DNA of 64,000 bases from JBCCQL01 sp039414355 (lineage in GTDB: Bacteria > Planctomycetota > Planctomycetia > Pirellulales > Lacipirellulaceae). Positions 49,298 through 58,203 of the stretch are shown here, piece by piece; position 1 is the first letter of the stretch; each line of letters begins with the position of its first letter. Location: contig JBCDJN010000003.1 of NCBI GenBank assembly GCA_039414355.1, forward strand, positions 1-64,000, written 5' to 3'. The notes beneath the pieces are model-generated. The model ran no database searches and was not told the DNA's origin. It saw only the letters and a list, made by a program, of their open reading frames with translations. A program made the position numbers and the translations under genes.

Positions 49298-50773
49298 CTA
49301 GTGGCGTGCGGCGCGGGCGTCGCGTTCGTGCAGGACCATCCGCGTGAGGTTCTCGTTCGCATCGTTGATGTGCATCAAGAACCCGGAGAGCGTCTCGGCG
49401 CCATCGATCGCGCCGGCTTGGAACTGCTCGATCATCGACGCGCGGATGCCGGTCAACTCCTGCTGCAACGCCAGCAGGTCTTCGAGTTGCATCGAGGGGT
49501 CGCGCTCGTAACGCATCGCCCGCTGCTCGATCTCGCCGACCCGCTCCACGCAGTTAAGGAACTGGCGGTCGCGGCGGCGGCGGCGGACCATTGACCAGCC
49601 CTGCCACGCGAACAAGAGCGCCCCGCAGATGGCGCCGACGATCGCCAACACCTGCTCGGTGAGCTCGATCAGGTTCTCCGTGATGACCGGCGTCTTCTTG
49701 CGGAGGTACTCCTCGGCGCCGGCGTGCAGGTCGAACTCGGCCGAGGAGCGGAGCAGATCGAGCGAGAGCGGCGGCTCCGCCAGCGAAGCGAACGCCGGCC
49801 CGTACACCGCGTCGACCACCCGTTCGACGACGTCGCTCGGCATCTCCTCGCGGACGACCAACTGCAAGCGGGCGCCGATGGTCGGCAGGTCTTCTCGCGG
49901 CGCGGGCGGCGACACCTGGTAGGCGAACGCGGGAATCGTCGCCGCCACCACGCCACGCCGGGCCACCGCCCTGCCCTTCATCGGCGCCCTGCCCTTCATC
50001 CGCGCCCTGCCCTTCATCCGCGCCCTGCCCTGCCCCGGCGAGCCTCCTGCGCTTGATGGCGGCAGCACGCGGAAGGCGCTCGCCACCGGCAGTTCCACCA
50101 GGCGGTAGTCGAATTCGCGGATCAGCCGCCGCGCTACCGGGGATGGCAACGACGAAACCGAGAAGACAGCGTCCGGCGTCTCGTCTTCGCTCAGCTCGGG
50201 CGAGAGCAATTCCGCGTAAGTCAGTTCGCAAGGCTCGTAGTCTTCGCCCGGTTGCAGGCCGAAGAACCGCAGCAGCTCGGTCGCCAACGCCTTGGTGCCG
50301 CTGCCGCTGGGGCCGACATTGATCCGCGGCCGCTCGCCGCGACGGAGCCTCTGAGACGCGTCGGCGAGTGTGTACGCCGGTGGCGGCGGGCCCGCCTCTT
50401 GGTCGCCGCGGATCAGCAGGTGCAGCGGCTCAACGTTGAGCACCGCCGCCTGGCGGAGGTGGCTCAGGTCGTCGATCGGCAGCCCGCCTTGCACCAGCGC
50501 GAAGTCCAGCTTCCCTTTGTCCACCCACTGCAGCGCTTCCCGCGACCCCGCCGAGGGAAGGATGCGGATCGCCACGCCGCGTCGCGCTGCCGGCTCGGCG
50601 AGTGATCGCGCCAGCGCAGTCCGAAGGCCTTCCGCGCTTCCCGCAGACAGCGAGACGACAACCTCTCGCGGCGCGCGGGGCGTCGCCAGTTTCAACACGC
50701 CGTAGCCCGCCAACGCCAACGCGACCCCAGCGACCAACCAGGACCGCACGGTTCTTGCAGCGGGTTTGGCCAT
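49298..50773 (-). CDS. TAXI-type TRAP solute-binding protein, membrane-anchored
   Basis: A 491-residue protein with an N-terminal signal or anchor (SWLVAGVALALAGYGVLKLA). The TAXI domain covers about residues 35-340: VVVSLSAGSAEGLRTALARS, LDFALVQGG and RINVGPSGSGTKALATELLR. A second membrane helix (about 370-390, VLAIVGAICGALLFAWQGWS) leads to a coiled-coil cytoplasmic tail. A basic insert with a repeated RMKG unit (about residues 250-275) comes from an 18-bp DNA repeat. No TRAP permease gene is near, so it may sense rather than transport a solute. Confidence 0.75.
   Translation of the reverse strand: MAKPAARTVRSWLVAGVALALAGYGVLKLATPRAPREVVVSLSAGSAEGLRTALARSLAEPAARRGVAIRILPSAGSREALQWVDKGKLDFALVQGGLPIDDLSHLRQAAVLNVEPLHLLIRGDQEAGPPPPAYTLADASQRLRRGERPRINVGPSGSGTKALATELLRFFGLQPGEDYEPCELTYAELLSPELSEDETPDAVFSVSSLPSPVARRLIREFDYRLVELPVASAFRVLPPSSAGGSPGQGRARMKGRARMKGRAPMKGRAVARRGVVAATIPAFAYQVSPPAPREDLPTIGARLQLVVREEMPSDVVERVVDAVYGPAFASLAEPPLSLDLLRSSAEFDLHAGAEEYLRKKTPVITENLIELTEQVLAIVGAICGALLFAWQGWSMVRRRRRDRQFLNCVERVGEIEQRAMRYERDPSMQLEDLLALQQELTGIRASMIEQFQAGAIDGAETLSGFLMHINDANENLTRMVLHERDARAARH
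49968..50029. repeat. 18-bp in-frame tandem repeat in the TAXI gene
   Basis: GCCCTGCCCTTCATCCGC (plus-strand form) is repeated about 3.4 times at 49968-50029, with one copy carrying GGC in place of CGC. On the coding strand it gives the RMKGRA repeats, so the reading frame is kept. It looks like a recent slippage insertion. Confidence 0.85.
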
Positions 50774-50840
50774 GCGGAAGCGACGCTAAGGCCGCGTGGG
50801 GTTGGGGGGCGTTGGTCGTTCGCTTAGTCGTATCAGCCCA

Positions 50841-50882
50841 GCCGGGTCAGCGGAGCCGGGTCAGCGGAGCCGGGTCAGCGGA
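50841..50882. repeat. 14-bp tandem repeat, three copies, at the cyclase stop codon
   Basis: GCCGGGTCAGCGGA occurs three times head to tail. The last copy supplies the TGA stop (50875-50877 on the reverse strand) of the cyclase gene. Confidence 0.85.
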
Positions 50883-52713
50883 GTCGCAGTTCGCCCTTGC
50901 CGGCCATGGAGAGGGCGCCATCCCAACCCTCGGGCGGCGTCAGGTCGGCGCTCCGGAGCATGGTGAGCAAGAATTGCGACGGCGGATCGATCGGCGCCAG
51001 CGGCTCGAGCGCGGCGCCGGCGGCTTGCCAATCGCCCGATGTGATCGCGTCGAGCGCGTCGTCGTAAGCCTTGAGCTGACCGTGCGAGAGCATTCTCGAC
51101 TCGGACTCGGCGGGCGTGAGCGAGTAGACATCCGTGGCCATCTCCATGCCGGGCGGTCGGAGCCGCGCGAGCCGGCGGAAGAAGCCCTCGCCACCCGAAA
51201 GAGTATCGCCGACCTCTTCGACCACCCGCTCGTCGACCAGCACCGGCACGCCGAGCTGCTTGGTTAGGTCTTGCAGCCGCGAGGCGAGGTTCACCACCGG
51301 GCCGAAGACGCCCACTTTGATCTGGTCCGCCGAGCCGATGCGGCCGGCCAACGCCTCGCCAAACGTGACGCCAACGCCAACGTGGTAGCCGTGCAGACTG
51401 TTCGAGGGCGAGTGGCGTGCTCGCTCGAAGGCGGCCGCAATCTGCAACGCGGCGCGGCAGGCCAAGAGCGCGGCCTCGGGCGTGGCGGTTGGCCAGCCCC
51501 AAAACCCGAGCGCGGCATCGCCCTGAAAGTCGGCGACAACGCCCTCGTGGTCTCGGATGCCGTGCGTCATCTCGGTTAGCACGCGGCTCACCTGCTCCAG
51601 CAAGCCTTCGAGATCGGCGGAAGAGCGTTCGGCCTTGCGTGAGAAGCCTCGCACATCGCAAAACAGCACGCTAACCGGCCCCAGCCTTGGCTCCAGCGGA
51701 TCCGCGACGCCCTGCGGGTTGAGCGTCACCGCCTCGATGACACGCGCGGGGAAGAACGGTCGCATCGCCACGTGCTGGTACTCAAGAGTCCTAACACGGC
51801 GCACGGCGCCAATAAACCGCGCGATCAACTCCGCCAACCGGAGCTCGCCGATCAGGTCAGAGGGCGTCTCCACCTCTCGTAGGCCGGGGAAGTGTCGCTT
51901 GCCGGAGACGTAAAGACACCATCGCTCGACTTCGCTGATCTCAATGGGCGTGCAGAACGCCCAGTCCATGTCGTTGTTGAGGGTGAACGTCACGCCGCCG
52001 GCGTCCGGGTCGTCAATCCACAGGTGGACCACGCTCTCACGCGACTCGAGCGCGCGGCGAACCAACCGGCGGCTCGGCCGGAAGCGGCCCATTTGTTCGT
52101 CGCGGCTGGCCCAGCGGATCAGGCGCGGGCCGTTCTTGGAGTCGCCCGCCATGTCGCCGTGGCTATCGAACCACGTGTCGGTGGCCCGCTCGTCGAAGTG
52201 CATGACCGCGGCGGCCAAGGAGCCGCGGACGGAGTCCAGCAGAAGGTCGACCGCCCGCTCCGCAAACAATTCGTCGGTAGCGGTCTCGGCGATCAGCTCC
52301 GGCATCTTGCACAACGCTTCGAGACAAGCCACCGGGTCTGCCAGCGACGCCGTTGGCGACGTCGGCCGCATCAGGTGCTCGGTGAAGGTCGAGTCGGGCT
52401 GGTCGAACTTCGACTCCGTGAGGTACTCGAACCGAGTTGCCCCGATGCGAAAGCTCTCGCCGGGCTCCAGCCGGATCTCGTCGGTGGTTCGGCCGCCGAA
52501 GAAGATCGGGTTGCGTGCACTCTCGAGCTTGCGGACCGTTACAACTCCACCCGCGAGGCTCATCTCCGCGTGCTCACGTGAGATGAGCTTGTCGTTCGGC
52601 GGCGTCCGCCACCCTTTGCTGGGGGCGCGCCCCAGGAGCACGGTTTCGCCCTCCTCGAGCTTGAACGAGGAATCCGCTTGGCTCGGTTCGTGTACCGCGA
52701 TTAATTCAGCCAC
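50875..52713 (-). CDS. FHA and class III adenylate/guanylate cyclase protein with a GAF-like middle
   Basis: A 612-residue protein from a GTG start. The N-terminus is an FHA domain (TVLLGRAPSKG, then LISREHAEMSLAGGVVTVRK), which binds phosphothreonine. Residues about 130-300 have GAF-like predicted structure (MDWAFCTPIEISEVERWCLY). The C-terminus is the cyclase (VSVLFCDVRGFSRKAERSS with metal Asp, DFQGDAALGFWGWPTATP with the second Asp, and KVGVFGPVVNLASRLQDLT). It would make cAMP or cGMP in response to a phosphorylated partner. The serine/threonine kinase at 40579 is a candidate partner only by distance. Confidence 0.87.
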   Translation of the reverse strand: MAELIAVHEPSQADSSFKLEEGETVLLGRAPSKGWRTPPNDKLISREHAEMSLAGGVVTVRKLESARNPIFFGGRTTDEIRLEPGESFRIGATRFEYLTESKFDQPDSTFTEHLMRPTSPTASLADPVACLEALCKMPELIAETATDELFAERAVDLLLDSVRGSLAAAVMHFDERATDTWFDSHGDMAGDSKNGPRLIRWASRDEQMGRFRPSRRLVRRALESRESVVHLWIDDPDAGGVTFTLNNDMDWAFCTPIEISEVERWCLYVSGKRHFPGLREVETPSDLIGELRLAELIARFIGAVRRVRTLEYQHVAMRPFFPARVIEAVTLNPQGVADPLEPRLGPVSVLFCDVRGFSRKAERSSADLEGLLEQVSRVLTEMTHGIRDHEGVVADFQGDAALGFWGWPTATPEAALLACRAALQIAAAFERARHSPSNSLHGYHVGVGVTFGEALAGRIGSADQIKVGVFGPVVNLASRLQDLTKQLGVPVLVDERVVEEVGDTLSGGEGFFRRLARLRPPGMEMATDVYSLTPAESESRMLSHGQLKAYDDALDAITSGDWQAAGAALEPLAPIDPPSQFLLTMLRSADLTPPEGWDGALSMAGKGELRLR

Positions 52714-52941
52714 CGCTGCGCCTGTTGGCCCCCCACCATGATGTGACGCGGCCGATTGTAGCCACCCTTGGTCTCGCTACCAAAGCGGAACGCCGCGGCG
52801 GTGAGCCGAGACGGAAACGCCGCCACCGAGACACGCCCGCAACCCGACTAAACCGCGTGGCGGACTCTTCAACCGGGGCATCGTGATTCGGCAGACTCCG
52901 GGTACAGGCCGGGGTGTGAACAGGAAACCGGAGAGCCACCG

Positions 52942-54216
52942 ATGACGTTCTGCCGCCACATGGGGCAATCTTTCGCCATTGCCTTCGCCATGATGCTGCC
53001 GGTCCACGCCGACGCCAACTGGGGTCACTGGCGTGGCGACAGGGGCAACAGCGTTTCGCTGGAAGCTCAGCCACCAACCAAGTGGTCCGCGACGGAGAAT
53101 GTGAAGTGGAAGGTCGCAATACCGGGCCGGGGCTCGGGATCGCCAGTGGTGTGGGGCGACCGCGTGTACGTGGTCACCGCGGTTGCGCCGGACGGCGTCA
53201 CCACCACGCAGGGGCAAGGGCCGCAGCCTCTGCGGTTCATGCTCACGTGCCTTGACCGCGCGACCGGCGAGCTGGTGTGGGAACGCTGTGCGATCACCGC
53301 CGCGCCGCACGGCCCCACGCACCGGACCAACGGCTTCGCCTCGGCGTCGCCCTGCACGGATGGCGAACATGTCTACGCCCACTTCGGTTCCGAGGGCCTC
53401 TATTGCTACACGATGGACGGCGAGCCCGTTTGGAGCCGCGACCTGGGCGACATGACCACGCGGGCCGGCTTCGGCGAGGGCAGCTCGCCGACCATCGCCG
53501 GCGAGAAGATCCTGGTGCCGTGGGATCACGAAGGGCCTTCGAGCCTCTACGCCCTCAACAAGCGGACGGGCGACATCCTGTGGCGTGCCGATCGCGACGA
53601 GCCCACCTGCTGGGCCACGCCGCTGGTGATCCGCCACGCCGGCGCCGAGCAGGTGGTGATGAACGGCCAAAACTACGCCCGTGCGTACGACCTGGAGAGC
53701 GGCGAAGAACTGTGGCGCTGCGGCGGCCAAACGCAGCGACCGGTGGCGTCGGCGGTTGCGGCGGGCGGGTTGGTGTTCGTCGGCAGCGGGTTTCGCGGCT
53801 CGTTCCTCGGCGCGTTCTCGCCCGACGGCCGCGGCGACCTGCAAGGCACGCCGAGCGTGGCGTGGTCGGTGTCGCGAGACACACCGGACATCGCCTCGCC
53901 GTTGCTGAGCGGTGGCCGGCTCTACTTCTACAAGGGCAAGTCGGGCATTCTGTCGTGCTTCGACGGCGCAACCGGCAAGGCTCACTACAAGACCAAGCGG
54001 ACGGGCCTGCAGTCGATCTACGCGTCTCCGGTGGCGGCCGGCGGTCACGTCTACCTGACCGACCGAGACGGCAAAACCGTGGTGATCAAGGACGCCGAGG
54101 AGTTCAAAATCGTGGCGACGAACTCCGTCGGCGAAACCGTCGACGCCACACCAGCGCCGGTTGGTGACGAGCTCTTCATCCGCGGCGAGCGCCACCTGTT
54201 CTGCCTCGCTGAATAG
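52942..54216 (+). CDS. Exported PQQ-like beta-propeller protein
   Basis: A 424-residue protein with signal peptide (GQSFAIAFAMMLPVHADANW) and GGAGAG upstream of the ATG. It begins with WGHWRGDRGNSVSLEAQPPT, a frequent planctomycete opening, followed by about seven WD/PQQ-type blades such as LTCLDRATGELVWER, YALNKRTGDILWRAD and YDLESGEELWRCGG. No PQQ-dehydrogenase catalytic residues are evident, so it is probably a BamB-like scaffold or binding protein. It stands alone. Confidence 0.85.
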   Translation: MTFCRHMGQSFAIAFAMMLPVHADANWGHWRGDRGNSVSLEAQPPTKWSATENVKWKVAIPGRGSGSPVVWGDRVYVVTAVAPDGVTTTQGQGPQPLRFMLTCLDRATGELVWERCAITAAPHGPTHRTNGFASASPCTDGEHVYAHFGSEGLYCYTMDGEPVWSRDLGDMTTRAGFGEGSSPTIAGEKILVPWDHEGPSSLYALNKRTGDILWRADRDEPTCWATPLVIRHAGAEQVVMNGQNYARAYDLESGEELWRCGGQTQRPVASAVAAGGLVFVGSGFRGSFLGAFSPDGRGDLQGTPSVAWSVSRDTPDIASPLLSGGRLYFYKGKSGILSCFDGATGKAHYKTKRTGLQSIYASPVAAGGHVYLTDRDGKTVVIKDAEEFKIVATNSVGETVDATPAPVGDELFIRGERHLFCLAE

Positions 54217-54268
54217 CCGACCGAGTGCCGGCCTCAGGTCGTGGGCGACAGCGAGCCCGCAACCAACC

Positions 54269-54435
54269 GGGCGGCCCAGCGTGGCGAGACTGTGGCGACA
54301 GCCACATCGAGCCCGCCAAAGAAGCAGTAAGCCAGCGTGGCGGAATCGAAGCGCCGTACACGGCAAGCCCACCGAACAAAGCGTTGGCAAGCGTGGCGAG
54401 ATCGTGGCGCTAGCCACGTCGAGCCCGCCAAAGAA
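54269..54435. repeat. Three-copy, about 55-bp tandem repeat 3' of tRNA-Glu
   Basis: Read on the reverse strand, units begin at 54435, 54380 and 54323 with TTCTTTGGCGGGCTCGACGT, TTGTTCGGTGGGCTTGCCGT and TTCTTTGGCGGGCTCGATGT. All share the ending CGCCACGCT(T/G)G. Two units hold a small hairpin (CGTGGC...GCCACG; GTGGC...GCCAC). The array begins five bases beyond the 3' end of the tRNA. Confidence 0.8.
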
Positions 54436-54439
54436 GCAG

Positions 54440-54512
54440 TACCCCGTAGGGGAGTCGAACCCCTGTCTCCGCCGTGAGAGGGCGGTGTCCTGGGCCACTA
54501 GACGAACGGGGC
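54440..54512 (-). tRNA. tRNA-Glu (anticodon CTC)
   Basis: A 73-base reverse-strand tRNA. The acceptor stem GCCCCGT pairs with ACGGGGT (one G-T pair at the end), the anticodon arm is CCGCC-CTCTCAC-GGCGG giving anticodon CTC, and the T arm is CAGGGGTTCGACTCCCCT-like with TTCGACT loop. Discriminator A; CCA is not encoded. It reads GAG codons. Confidence 0.93.
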
Positions 54513-54526
54513 AGGCAGGAATTCAG

Positions 54527-54555
54527 AAGGTAGAACGAAGACGGCAGAAGTGCAA
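54527..54555 (-). promoter_or_regulatory. Probable sigma-70-type promoter for tRNA-Glu
   Basis: On the reverse strand TTGCAC (54555-54550) and TACCTT (54532-54527) are spaced by 17 bases, and the tRNA begins 14 bases after the -10 element. Spacing and position fit a housekeeping promoter for the tRNA. Confidence 0.55.
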
Positions 54556-54599
54556 GCGGGCGACGGCGGCGGGGCGCCGGGAATCCGTCGCTTCGGTGG

Positions 54600-55523
<924 letters not shown>

Positions 55524-55568
55524 GCGTTGGCTGGCCGGAGCTTGACTGGGCGGCGGGTTGAGCACGCG

Positions 55569-57785
55569 TTAGCGGTTGGAGGCGACGGGCAGGACGAATC
55601 GGTACAGCACGCGGTCGCGCGGCGAAGCGGCGCCCCACTCGCCGCTGGTTTCTTCGTCGCCACTGCCAACGAGCAGCCGGCTGCGCCGCGCGCCGTCGGC
55701 GGGCCGAGCCATCAGCACGGCCAGGCCGCGGTCGAGCTCGCGCGAGAGGTCGAGCTTCTGGTAGTAGTCGCTGGCGAGTCCCGTCGAGTTCACCCCACCT
55801 GCGGCTTCGGCGAGCAGCACGAGCTGCAACAGCGCGTCGAGCGAGAGCTTCTGCGGGTCGAGCCGGCGGGCGAGGCGGTCGTCGGCGGAGAGGCCCAAGT
55901 AGTCGCGGCGGAGGAGCGTGGTCAGCTTGATGGGCGAACGGGCCGTGTCGAGCGACAGCGTCCCGCCGGCGCCCCCCTGCCCCGTCCCGGCTGGTCCTGC
56001 CCCGCCGTCGACGTCACCCAATCGCCACGCCCATTCGCCATGGGCGAGCCAGCAATCGGCGAGGTCGGCGCCGGTGCGGTTGACGATCGTTCCGCTCAGC
56101 ACGCCCGGGCCCGACGATCGCAGGTCGGCTTCGAGAGGGGCGGCGTTCTCCGAGTCGAAGGACGCGGTCCAGCGGCACTCGATCGCCTTGGTCGAACGGC
56201 TCAACACGGGCAGGCCGATCAAGCGATCGCGCTGGGCGGACGTTGCGTACTCCGACGCGGGGCTCAAGAGCGACGCCGCCCCGCGGTCCACGCCGCCGAT
56301 GCCGCCGCCCGGCATGCCGAGCCACGAGATGAACGAGCGCGTGGGCCGGACCGGTTGGCTGCTCGGCCAGCGGCAGTCGAGCGATACCTCGCGGCGGCTC
56401 GCCTGCGGGCAAAACGCTTGAGCCCACAGCACGCCGCGGGCTTGGCCGGTGGCGAGGTCGAAGTCGACCACTTCGATCTGATTCACTTTGTCGCCCACGC
56501 CACCCAGCGACCCTGTCAGCCAAACCACGCCAAGCGAACCCGCGACGGCGACCGCCGGCAGCGTGATCCAGGCGACGACGGAGCGCTGGAAGAGGCGGCG
56601 GACCAGGAAGTAGTCGCCCGGCCCGATCAGCGCGAGGTAGCCGAGGGCGGCCGCGACAAACGCCAGCATGGGCGCCACCGCCACGCCGACAAAGCCGCGG
56701 CCGAGCTGCTGCTGAAGGGCGCCCGCCAGGTCGCTGTAGCCCCGGCTGATGAGCTTGCCCGGCTGGTTGCGCTGGCCTTCGTCGTCAACCGCGGCCGCGA
56801 AACCCGCCGCCCGGGCCACAAGCTGCGGCGTGCCCGGCCACTCGGCGAGCGGCCCGCGGGCGAGCGAGAGCGGCACGACCGCCACCTCGCCAAAGCCTTG
56901 GCGGATGCGGAGCACTAGCGGCACCGGCTCGTCTCCGCCAACCGCGGCGCGGGCCTCGCCCCGCGCGTTGGCGATCTGATAGCCGGTCAGCCGGGATCGG
57001 CGTCCGCGGCCGAGCGGCGTGTCGGCGCCGGCGAAGCGTTCGATCGGTGAACCGTCGAGCAGCTCGAGCGGGCCGGCCCATTCGCCCGGCAGGAGCGGCG
57101 CCAGTGGGCCGCCGTCGCCAAGCAGTTGCTCGGCCGCGTCGCCGCCGATGATCAGCAGCCGGCCGCCGCCGCTCACCCACTCGTTGATCGCCGCGATGCG
57201 TCCGTCCTCCGCGCCTAGCCCGCGGTAGAACGCCGCGTCGTCCAGGTTGAGAACGAGCAGCTTCACCGCGTCGTAACCGGTCGCCGTGGTTGGCAGGTCG
57301 GTCGCCTCGGCGACCCGGGCCAGGCTCGTCGCCTCGCCGCTCGCCAGCAGCCCGGCGGCCCAGCCGACGTTGCTTCCCGCGACGGTGATGACCAACGTGT
57401 CGGTCGAGGCGAGCGGCTGGGCTTCGGTGGTTAGTTCGAGCGACTGGCGGAAGACGACCTGCTCGCCGTCCAGCAACTGCACCCGCAGGGTGGCGTCGCG
57501 GCGGCCGAAGCGGAACAGGCCGCTTGTAGTCGAGTCGCCGCCGGCGACGGGCGGCAGCGGGTAGACGACCGGGGCGCCGTCAACGTCCGGTGCGATGACG
57601 CGAGCCGTCAGGCCCGCAGCGTCGTCGGTGTTGATGACCACGGGCGTCCAGCAGCCCGGCTTCACCACGCCGCCGACGCCCAGTTTGCACTCGACGATCT
57701 CGGGCGAGGAGTCGGCGACGCCGGCCGTCAGCAGCACGAGGGCGACGGCGGCGAGGCGGAACGCGGCGGGCAAAGCGGATGGCAT
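55569..57785 (-). CDS. Large exported membrane protein, likely ABC partner
   Basis: A 738-residue protein with signal peptide (FRLAAVALVLLTAGVADSSP), an extracytoplasmic domain with a glutamine-amidotransferase-like fold region (LLVLNLDDAAFYRGL, INEWVSGGGRLLIIGGDAAE), and about three membrane helices around residues 370-430 (VAVAPMLAFVAAALGYLAL, SVVAWITLPAVAVAGSLGVV). A long C-terminal soluble region follows. The order is shared with planctomycete proteins encoded next to ABC ATPases, but the name of the family is not certain. Function unknown. Confidence 0.7.
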   Translation of the reverse strand: MPSALPAAFRLAAVALVLLTAGVADSSPEIVECKLGVGGVVKPGCWTPVVINTDDAAGLTARVIAPDVDGAPVVYPLPPVAGGDSTTSGLFRFGRRDATLRVQLLDGEQVVFRQSLELTTEAQPLASTDTLVITVAGSNVGWAAGLLASGEATSLARVAEATDLPTTATGYDAVKLLVLNLDDAAFYRGLGAEDGRIAAINEWVSGGGRLLIIGGDAAEQLLGDGGPLAPLLPGEWAGPLELLDGSPIERFAGADTPLGRGRRSRLTGYQIANARGEARAAVGGDEPVPLVLRIRQGFGEVAVVPLSLARGPLAEWPGTPQLVARAAGFAAAVDDEGQRNQPGKLISRGYSDLAGALQQQLGRGFVGVAVAPMLAFVAAALGYLALIGPGDYFLVRRLFQRSVVAWITLPAVAVAGSLGVVWLTGSLGGVGDKVNQIEVVDFDLATGQARGVLWAQAFCPQASRREVSLDCRWPSSQPVRPTRSFISWLGMPGGGIGGVDRGAASLLSPASEYATSAQRDRLIGLPVLSRSTKAIECRWTASFDSENAAPLEADLRSSGPGVLSGTIVNRTGADLADCWLAHGEWAWRLGDVDGGAGPAGTGQGGAGGTLSLDTARSPIKLTTLLRRDYLGLSADDRLARRLDPQKLSLDALLQLVLLAEAAGGVNSTGLASDYYQKLDLSRELDRGLAVLMARPADGARRSRLLVGSGDEETSGEWGAASPRDRVLYRFVLPVASNR

Positions 57786-57878
57786 CGGGGGGCGAAGAGT
57801 TCGTAAGCCCTCATTCTGACTACGCGGCCAGGGCGAGGCTAGGTCGCGGCGCCGGCGCCAAGCGGTTTGACGCGGCGG

Positions 57879-58187
57879 TCAGGGCTTCTCGCCAATGCAC
57901 GCGCAGACCAGGGCGCCGCAGCCGGGGCAGCCTTCGCCGTACTTCTCGCGGAGTGCCGCCTCGAGGTCGACGCCCGCCACGTTGGCGATGGTGGTGAGCC
58001 AGGCGAGCACGTCGGCGAACTCGCCCCGCTGCTCGGCGGCGTCGCCTTCGCGAAGGGCGCTGGCCAGCTCGCCAACCTCTTCGACGAGCCACATGAACGT
58101 GGCGTCGACGCCCCGCTCGGCGTCCTTGTCGTAGTACATGTCGCGGATGAGCTGCTGGAACTCCGCAACCCCGAGCGGCTTGGCCAT
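57879..58187 (-). CDS. MazG-like nucleotide pyrophosphohydrolase with cysteine-rich tail
   Basis: A 102-residue protein. The MazG metal motif is LVEEVGELASALRE, with EFADVLAWLTTIANVAGVDL carrying the second Glu and Asp. The last 15 residues hold CPGCGALVCACIG, a possible small zinc site not seen in ordinary MazG. Such proteins hydrolyse aberrant or modified NTPs. It starts 16 bases downstream of the flavoprotein gene on the same strand, so the pair is probably an operon. Confidence 0.8.
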   Translation of the reverse strand: MAKPLGVAEFQQLIRDMYYDKDAERGVDATFMWLVEEVGELASALREGDAAEQRGEFADVLAWLTTIANVAGVDLEAALREKYGEGCPGCGALVCACIGEKP

Positions 58188-58203
58188 GGCGGTTGAACGA
58201 GAC

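Noticed and set aside
54324..54389. Possible degenerate second tRNA next to tRNA-Glu
   Set aside because: GCCAACG...CGCTGGC can pair like an acceptor stem, but the segment is about 60 bases, lacks an anticodon arm and aligns better as a unit of the 55-bp repeat.
52777..54498. A 573-codon reverse frame covering the PQQ-like gene and part of the tRNA
   Set aside because: It is antisense to a gene with clear propeller repeats and includes tRNA-Glu, so it cannot be a real protein.
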